DNA of 33,458 nt, from NCBI GenBank assembly GCA_018969225.1, contig JAGWYS010000013.1:1-33458 (forward strand). The letters run 5' to 3'. How positions within the stretch are numbered: position 1 is the stretch's first letter; each line of letters starts with the position of its first letter. A model generated the notes under the pieces. The model saw nothing but the letters and a program-made list of their open reading frames with translations. It searched no databases and had not been told where the DNA came from. The position numbers and the translations under genes are program-made. This DNA is from Gemmatimonadota bacterium (GTDB lineage Bacteria; Gemmatimonadota; Gemmatimonadetes; Gemmatimonadales; Gemmatimonadaceae). Below are positions 28,342-33,458 of this stretch, piece after piece.

Positions 28342-29601
28342 GACGATGAGCCCGGTGTGGATGGGGAAGCGCGTGGCGCGTTCGTGGCTGCGGCGGAAGC
28401 CGGCGGCCTGGAGCATGGCGTGCAGCTCCTCGGGGCGACGCGCCCGCCCCTTGCCCATGGCCATGAGGTAGAAGCCGAAGTAGGCGTCCCCCACCGTTTC
28501 CGCCCCGCGGGCGCCGGCCATGGCCTCCGCCACCAGCAGCACGCCCCCCGGCGGGAGCGCGTCGTGGACGCGGCGCAGCAGCTGCATCACCGCCGCGTCG
28601 TCGTGATCGAGCAGGACGCGCACCAGCGAGATGACGTCGGCGCCGGAGGGCAGGGGGTCGGCGTGGAAGTTCCCCCCGGCGCACTGGATCCGGTCGCCCA
28701 GCCCGGCCTCCTCCAGCCGCCCCCGCGCGCGCGCCGCCACCGCCGGCAGGTCGAACAGGTGCAGGTGCAGGTGGGGGTGCCGTCGGCCGGCCAGCGTGAG
28801 GAAGGCGCCCTCACCCCCGCCCACATCCAGCAGCACCTGGTGCCGGGACAGGTCGTAGGCGTCGAGGACATCGTGGGCCACCGGCGGCAGGGTGTCGCGC
28901 ATGATCTCGGAGTACGCCGCCACCCGGCTGTCGTCGATGGCCTGCGGGCGCGGCGCGTCGGCGTAGGACCAGTAGCGCGAGAGCTCCGTGCGGAAGTCCG
29001 CGCCTTGGCGGAGGAGCCCCACCGGGTCGGCCAGGTCCTGGTAGGCCAGGCGGTGGTGCCGGATGAGCGCCAGCACCCCGGTGTTCCCCACGAGCGGGGC
29101 TCCCAGCGGCCCCACAGCCACCCGCCCATGCCGGCGCCGCGCGAGCAGGCGCAGCGACACCGCCGCGTTGAGCAGGCGGTCCAGGCTGCCCGGGGTGAGC
29201 CCGGTGTGGGCCGCGAGCTCCGCGCGGGTGCGCGCGCCGCCCGCCAGGAAGGCAAAGAGGTCGAGTTCCACGCACGCCAGCAGCGTCTGCGTGTAGACGA
29301 ACCCCGAGACCACGTCGAACAGCGCGCGCGAGCGGTACCGCGTGATGGGGCGCGTCAGCGGGAAGCGGGCGCTCCAGCGCTGGAAGGCATCGCTGGCCAC
29401 CAGCGTGTTCCACCGGTCGCGCATCCGCTCCCACCAGGGGGGCGGCGGGAGGACCCCGGGGGGCGTCGCCGCCAGCTCCGCCACGACGGCGAGTGAGGGG
29501 ACGGGCGGGGTGACCACGCGAACGCCCCCGGAGGTGCGACGGCTGCGGCGGTCGGGCCAGGGCGCGCCCTGGGCGCCGGCGGCAGGTTCAATGGGGGGCA
29601 C
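28330..29601 (-). CDS. crtF: CrtF, hydroxyneurosporene/rhodopin-type carotenoid O-methyltransferase
   Basis: SAM-dependent O-methyltransferase of the CrtF family, which methylates the tertiary hydroxyl of acyclic carotenoids in purple bacteria. Up to 423 residues. An N-terminal dimerisation/winged-helix part (RFPLTRPITRYRSRALFDVV, ARTRAELAAHTGLTPGSLDRL) precedes the methyltransferase fold with motif VLLDVGGGEGAFL and DAYFGFYLMAMGKGRARR. The position next to bchC matches the crtEF-bchCXYZ order of Rhodobacter. The start is uncertain. GTG 29601 is the longest frame, but the predicted promoter puts transcription start near it. GTG 29517 or ATG 29424 (GGGAG upstream, close to family starts) are alternatives, and the first 28 codons look disordered. 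Other carotenoid genes are not in the window. Confidence 0.9.
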   Translation of the reverse strand: MPPIEPAAGAQGAPWPDRRSRRTSGGVRVVTPPVPSLAVVAELAATPPGVLPPPPWWERMRDRWNTLVASDAFQRWSARFPLTRPITRYRSRALFDVVSGFVYTQTLLACVELDLFAFLAGGARTRAELAAHTGLTPGSLDRLLNAAVSLRLLARRRHGRVAVGPLGAPLVGNTGVLALIRHHRLAYQDLADPVGLLRQGADFRTELSRYWSYADAPRPQAIDDSRVAAYSEIMRDTLPPVAHDVLDAYDLSRHQVLLDVGGGEGAFLTLAGRRHPHLHLHLFDLPAVAARARGRLEEAGLGDRIQCAGGNFHADPLPSGADVISLVRVLLDHDDAAVMQLLRRVHDALPPGGVLLVAEAMAGARGAETVGDAYFGFYLMAMGKGRARRPEELHAMLQAAGFRRSHERATRFPIHTGLIVAEA

Positions 29602-29607
29602 ATGGCG

Positions 29608-29694
29608 ACGTTACCGTCGCCGGAACAAGGTGTCAAGAATACTGGACAGCTCGCCTGTTCCACTCTTGCGACGCTTGCGCCCGCGCCCTAATGT
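29608..29694. promoter_or_regulatory. Divergent crtF/bchI promoters with paired PpsR/CrtJ-type palindromes
   Basis: TGTCAAGAATACTGGACA (29631-29648) is a perfect TGT-N12-ACA site. TGTTCCACTCTTGCGACG (29656-29673) is a near-perfect one (ACG instead of ACA), 7 bases away. For crtF (minus strand) TTGACA at 29636-29631 and TAACGT at 29613-29608 are spaced 17 nt. For bchI (plus strand) TTGCGA at 29666-29671 and TAATGT at 29689-29694 are also spaced 17 nt. Each -35 box lies in one of the palindromes, so one repressor bound to both sites could close both promoters. Confidence 0.78.
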
Positions 29695-29767
29695 GGCAAG
29701 CAGGTGCCTCCTGCGTTCACCGGTCCGGACCACGTTGTCCCCGGCCGATCCATCTTCCTCCATCGGC

Positions 29768-30811
29768 ATGCGACCGACCTACCCCTTCAGCGCCATCGTC
29801 GGGCAGGACGAGATGAAGCTGGCGCTCCTGCTCGTGGCGATCGACCCGTCCATCGGCGGCGTGATGGTGTTCGGCGACCGCGGCACCGGCAAGTCCACCG
29901 CGGTGCGCGCCCTGGCCGGGCTGCTGCCGGTGATGAAGGCCGTCGCCGGCTGTCGCTACGGCTGTGATCCCAAGGCCAATGGCTCACGGTGCAGCGAGTG
30001 CCTGGCGCGCGCCGGCCACGGCGAGGCGTTGCGCACGGTGCAGGTGCCGGTGCCGGTGGTGGACCTCCCGCTGGGGGCCACCGAGGACCGGGTGGTGGGC
30101 GCCCTCGACCTCGAGAAGGCGCTCGCCACCGGGGAGAAGGCGTACGAGCCGGGGCTGCTGGCCCGCGCGCACCGCGGCTTCCTGTACGTGGACGAGGTCA
30201 ATCTCCTGGAGGACCACCTGGTGGACCTCCTGCTCGACGCCGCGGCCACGGGGGAGAACGTGGTGGAGCGCGAGGGGGTGAGCGTCCGGCACCCCGCGCG
30301 CTTCGTGCTGGTGGGGAGCGGCAATCCCGAGGAAGGGGAGCTGCGCCCGCAGCTGCTGGACCGCTTCGGGCTGGCGGTGGATGTGCGGACCCCGCAGGCC
30401 ATCGCCACGCGCATCGAAGTCATCCGCCGGCGCGACGCCTTCGACCGCGATCCCGAGGCGTTCCTGGCGCACTGGCAGCGGGCCGATGCCAAGGCGCGTC
30501 GCTCGCTGGAGCGCGCCCGGGGGCGCCTGGAGGCGCTGGAGGTGGGCGACGAGGTCCTCGAGCGGGCGGCCGAGCTGTGCGCGCAGTTGGGGACCGACGG
30601 GCTGCGCGGCGAACTGACGCTGCTCCGCGCGTCGCGCGCGCTGGCCGCCTACGAGGGGGCGGACACTGTCACCCTCGACCACCTCCGGCGGGTGGCCCCG
30701 ATGGCGCTCCGGCATCGCCTGCGCCGCAATGTGCTCGACGAGGCCGGGTCCGGGACCCGGGTGGAGCGGGCCATGGCGGAGCTGTGGGGTGATGCCGTCG
30801 CCGTCGCCTGA
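29768..30811 (+). CDS. bchI: BchI, magnesium chelatase AAA+ ATPase subunit
   Basis: ATPase that powers Mg insertion by BchH, working in a ring with BchD. The product is 347 residues, the usual size. It starts [20 protein letters not shown]. Walker [10 protein letters not shown] is at 36-44, Walker [13 protein letters not shown] at 139-150, and [20 protein letters not shown] follows (sensor 1 and arginine-finger region). A preceding open frame runs to 29342 in the same phase, but family similarity begins at the ATG. Its end overlaps bchD by 20 nt. Divergent from crtF across a shared regulatory region. Confidence 0.98.
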   Translation: MRPTYPFSAIVGQDEMKLALLLVAIDPSIGGVMVFGDRGTGKSTAVRALAGLLPVMKAVAGCRYGCDPKANGSRCSECLARAGHGEALRTVQVPVPVVDLPLGATEDRVVGALDLEKALATGEKAYEPGLLARAHRGFLYVDEVNLLEDHLVDLLLDAAATGENVVEREGVSVRHPARFVLVGSGNPEEGELRPQLLDRFGLAVDVRTPQAIATRIEVIRRRDAFDRDPEAFLAHWQRADAKARRSLERARGRLEALEVGDEVLERAAELCAQLGTDGLRGELTLLRASRALAAYEGADTVTLDHLRRVAPMALRHRLRRNVLDEAGSGTRVERAMAELWGDAVAVA

Positions 30812-32606
30812 CCTCCCTGGCGCCCCCGCGGCGCTGGTCCCCCTGCTGCTGGCGGTGGACCCGCACGGGTTGGGGGGGGCGGTGCTGGACCATCCGCTGC
30901 ACGAGGGGGCGCGGGCCTTTGGCACGCTGGTGCAGGCGCTGCTGCCGTCGGGGGCGCCGCTGCGTCGTCTCCCCGCCGGGGTGACCGCCGACCGTCTGTA
31001 TGGTGGCGTGGACCTGGCCGCCTCGCTGGCGGCAGGTCGGCTGGTGGCTGAGCGGGGCGTGCTGGCGCTGGCCGATGGCGGGGTGGTGGTGGTCCCCATG
31101 GCGGAGCGCCTGCCGCCGGCGGCGCGCACGGCGCTCACCGAGGTGCTGGACCAGGGCACGATCCGGCTGGCCCGCGACGGCGTGGCGGCGGAGCACGCCG
31201 CACGCGTGTGTCTTGTGCTGCTGGACGAGTCGGTGGAGGACGAGGCGGTGCCATCCGCGCTGGGGGACCGGCTGGCCTTCCGGCTGCCGCGCTCGGGGGG
31301 GGAGGCGGAGCCCGCCCCGGACACCGTGGCGGCGTGGGCGCGGCTGGTGCGCGAGGCGCGCCACCGCCTGGCGCGGCAGACGGTGGACGACCGCTGGATT
31401 GCCGCGCTGTGCGCGACCGCAGACGCCTTCGGCATTGACGGGGTGCGGGCGCCGCTGTTGGCGCTGCGGTGCGCGCGCGCGCACGCCGCCCTGCACGGCC
31501 GCCTGCTGGTGGCCGAGGCCGACGCCGAGGCGGCGGCGGCGCTGGTGCTGGCCCCTCGGGCCACGCGGTTGCCGATGCCCCCCGCCGAGCCGCCACCCCC
31601 GGCGGCGGACGAGGCGCCCCCGCCGCCCCCGACGGGGGAGGATGCGCCGCCCGACCCCCCGGAGGAGGCGGAGACGCCACAGCCTCCCGGGCTGGGGGAG
31701 TTGTTGCGCGACGCGGTGGCGGCCGCCATTCCGCCGGGGGTGCTGGCACAGCTGTTGGCCCAACTGCCGGCGGGGCGCGCGGCCGGGCGCGTGGGGGACG
31801 AGGTGGTGAGCCTGCTGCGCGGCCGGCCGCGGGGGGCGCGCACGGGGCTCCCCCGGGGCGGGGCGCGGCTGCACCTGCTGGAGACGTTACGCGCGGCGGC
31901 GCCGTGGCAGCGGGCACGCGGAGCCGCGGTCCCCAATCCGGCGCCGCGCATCACGCCAACGCGCGGAGCGGGGGGGCGGCCACGGGTGGCGATCCGGCGC
32001 GGCGACTTCCGCGTCCGCCGCTTTGTCGAGCGAACCGGCACCACGGTGCTGTTCGTGGTGGACGCGTCGGGGTCGTCGGCGCTGCAGCGGCTGGGGGAGG
32101 CCAAGGGGGCCATCGAGGTCCTGCTGGCGGAGAGCTACGCGCGGCGCGATCGCGTGAGCCTCATGGCGTTTCGGGGGCAGGGGACCGAGGTGCTGCTGCC
32201 GCCCACGCGGGCGCTGGCACGCGCGCGCAAGGTGCTGGCGGCGCTCCCGGGGGGCGGTGGGACGCCGCTGGCGCACGCGATTGACGCGGCGCTGGAGCAG
32301 GCGCTGGCCATCCGGCGGGGCGGGAGCGCGGCGATGGTGGTGCTGCTCACCGACGGGCGCGCCAACATTGCCCGGGATGGGGCACCAGGGCGCGCCGCCG
32401 CCGAAGCGGACGCGCTGGCGGCGGGGCGGCGGTTTGCGCAGGCGGGGGTGGGCGCGCTGTTCGTGGACACGTCGCCCCGCGGCGAGGCGGTGGCGCGTCG
32501 CGTGGCCGAGGCCATGCGGGCGCGGTACATCCTGCTGCCGGCGGCGGATGCCCGGGCGCTCGGGGGGCTGGTGCGGGCGGCGTTGCAGGTGGGGGACGGG
32601 GGGTGA
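30792..32606 (+). CDS. bchD: BchD, magnesium chelatase subunit D
   Basis: Second AAA+ protein of Mg-chelatase, bridging BchI and BchH. The product is 604 residues. The N-terminal AAA+-like half (to about 255) lacks an intact Walker A, as usual for BchD. A proline-rich acidic linker spans about 262-300. The C-terminal von Willebrand A domain has the MIDAS sequence VVDASGSSA (Asp424, Ser426, Ser428), RDRVSLMAFRG and LLTDGRAN (Asp521). The start ATG 30792 lies inside the end of bchI in another frame, and its stop overlaps the GTG of puhE by 3 nt; all three are probably translated from one message. Confidence 0.96.
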   Translation: MPSPSPDLPGAPAALVPLLLAVDPHGLGGAVLDHPLHEGARAFGTLVQALLPSGAPLRRLPAGVTADRLYGGVDLAASLAAGRLVAERGVLALADGGVVVVPMAERLPPAARTALTEVLDQGTIRLARDGVAAEHAARVCLVLLDESVEDEAVPSALGDRLAFRLPRSGGEAEPAPDTVAAWARLVREARHRLARQTVDDRWIAALCATADAFGIDGVRAPLLALRCARAHAALHGRLLVAEADAEAAAALVLAPRATRLPMPPAEPPPPAADEAPPPPPTGEDAPPDPPEEAETPQPPGLGELLRDAVAAAIPPGVLAQLLAQLPAGRAAGRVGDEVVSLLRGRPRGARTGLPRGGARLHLLETLRAAAPWQRARGAAVPNPAPRITPTRGAGGRPRVAIRRGDFRVRRFVERTGTTVLFVVDASGSSALQRLGEAKGAIEVLLAESYARRDRVSLMAFRGQGTEVLLPPTRALARARKVLAALPGGGGTPLAHAIDAALEQALAIRRGGSAAMVVLLTDGRANIARDGAPGRAAAEADALAAGRRFAQAGVGALFVDTSPRGEAVARRVAEAMRARYILLPAADARALGGLVRAALQVGDGG

Positions 32607-33442
32607 GCGTGCTGTCGTCTGTGGCCGAGGTGGCGCCTGCCGCGCGGCGGGGCGGGGTGGTGGCCACGCGGGAAACCGCAGCGCGCGTGGCGCTCCGGTC
32701 GCTGGTGGTGGTGGTGGCGTTCTGGTGGACCGCCACCGGCGTGATCTTCGCGCTCGAGCGCTCCGCGCTCACCCGGCTGCTTGGGCTGTTGCTGGCCACG
32801 GGGCTGGCGGCGTGGGGCGCGCGCACGCTGGTGCGCGAGCGGGACGACGCGTCGCCGCGCGGGGTGCGGCGCAGTTTCCTGGGGGGCGCCTTCCTGTGGA
32901 CCTGGGTGCAGGTGGCGTTCTACGGCGGGTGGCTGGTGGGGCCCGCCTCGCGCATGGTGCCCGTGCCGGCGGAGGCGCCGTCGTGGAGCCTGGCGGTGCG
33001 TGCGGTGCTGGCCATGTTCTGGTACCAGCTGGCCATGCTGGCGGTGCTGGCGGGGGCCGGGGTGGCCTCGGCGCGCCATCGCAACCGCATCGGCTGGTGG
33101 TCGCTGCTGTTGTTCTGGATCACGCACCAGGCGGCCTGCCTCAACATCTTCCTGGGGGTGGAGAACCCCGGGCGCGGCTTCTTCCCCGAGCGGCTGGCGT
33201 ACCTCGAGTCGTACTTCGGTCCGGCGCGCACCAGCTGGTGGCTCCCGGCGTCGGTGGCCATGCTGCTGGCGTTCACATTGCGCGCCGTGGTGCACGGGCT
33301 GCGTGACGCCACGCCGGCCCGGCGGCAGGCGATGCTGCTGCTGGCCGTGCTGGGGACGCTGGGGGTGTTCGAACTGTCGGTGCTGGCCGTGCCCGCCACG
33401 CTGCCGTTGTGGGAGGCGTTCCTCGCGCTGCGGGGGTACTAG
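32603..33442 (+). CDS. puhE: PuhE, photosynthetic complex assembly protein (DUF3623 type)
   Basis: Polytopic membrane protein of the PuhE group, which in Rhodobacter influences reaction-centre and bacteriochlorophyll levels. The product is 279 residues with about six or seven hydrophobic segments. ITHQAACLNIFLGVENPGRG and FFPERLAYLESYFGPAR are the family's most recognisable segments. The start is GTG 32603, sharing bases with the bchD stop; no separate ribosome binding site is visible, so translation is probably coupled. Here it is detached from puhABC and placed behind bchID. Only 16 bases follow, with nothing recognisable. Confidence 0.92.
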   Translation: MSVLSSVAEVAPAARRGGVVATRETAARVALRSLVVVVAFWWTATGVIFALERSALTRLLGLLLATGLAAWGARTLVRERDDASPRGVRRSFLGGAFLWTWVQVAFYGGWLVGPASRMVPVPAEAPSWSLAVRAVLAMFWYQLAMLAVLAGAGVASARHRNRIGWWSLLLFWITHQAACLNIFLGVENPGRGFFPERLAYLESYFGPARTSWWLPASVAMLLAFTLRAVVHGLRDATPARRQAMLLLAVLGTLGVFELSVLAVPATLPLWEAFLALRGY

Positions 33443-33458
33443 GCGGGGGTACCCGGCG

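Overview
The window is most of a photosynthesis gene cluster (PGC) for bacteriochlorophyll a and a purple-type (type II, quinone) reaction centre, in very GC-rich DNA (many codons end in G/C and most genes touch or overlap). Genes for bacteriochlorophyll synthesis, reaction-centre assembly and one carotenoid step are packed in co-directional runs. Only the oxygen-dependent cyclase gene acsF is seen, not bchE, which points to an aerobic anoxygenic phototroph. The order bchN-B-H-L-M, acsF, lhaA, puhA-B-C, the H subunit split into two genes, and the puf operon with an extra alpha gene suggest a phototrophic Gemmatimonadota (Gemmatimonas phototrophica type, a lineage thought to have received its PGC from a proteobacterium). 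The phylum call is inference from recalled gene order and complex structure; a high-GC purple proteobacterium is the alternative.

Layout, left to right. (1) Positions 1-13130, plus strand: bchN (5' end missing), bchB, bchH, bchL, bchM, a 110-residue membrane-anchored protein, acsF, lhaA, puhA in two pieces, puhB, puhC. (2) 13182-18071, minus strand: a foreign-looking signalling block, read in the order vWA protein, PP2C phosphatase, Ser/Thr kinase, membrane protein with an N-terminal helical domain. This matches the TerY-P triad architecture and has no obvious photosynthesis function. (3) 18313-22092, minus strand: the puf operon pufB, alpha-like gene, pufA, pufL, pufM, pufC. (4) 22299-23192, plus strand: bchO, divergent from puf. 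(5) 23254-29601, minus strand: crtF, bchC, bchX, bchY, bchZ. (6) 29768-33442, plus strand: bchI, bchD, puhE.

How they work together. BchH/I/D insert Mg into protoporphyrin IX, BchM methylates it, AcsF closes ring E, BchNBL reduces ring D and BchXYZ ring B, and BchC oxidises the hydroxyethyl group. PufL/M/C with the split H subunit form the reaction centre with its tetraheme cytochrome; PufB/PufA and the extra alpha polypeptide form antenna; LhaA, PuhB, PuhC and PuhE assist assembly. Three intergenic regions (upstream of pufB, of bchC, and between crtF and bchI) carry paired TGT-N12-ACA type palindromes with 7-8 bp between them, overlapping TTGACA-like -35 boxes. This is the signature of PpsR/CrtJ repression and the clearest regulatory signal in the window.

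Most notable: the split puhA, the TerY-P-like signalling block inside the PGC, the tandem alpha antenna genes, the shared promoter architecture, and a strong pufA-pufL intercistronic hairpin. No tRNA, rRNA, insertion sequence or CRISPR array was seen. No gene-free stretch exceeds 300 bases; the longest is 18072-18312.
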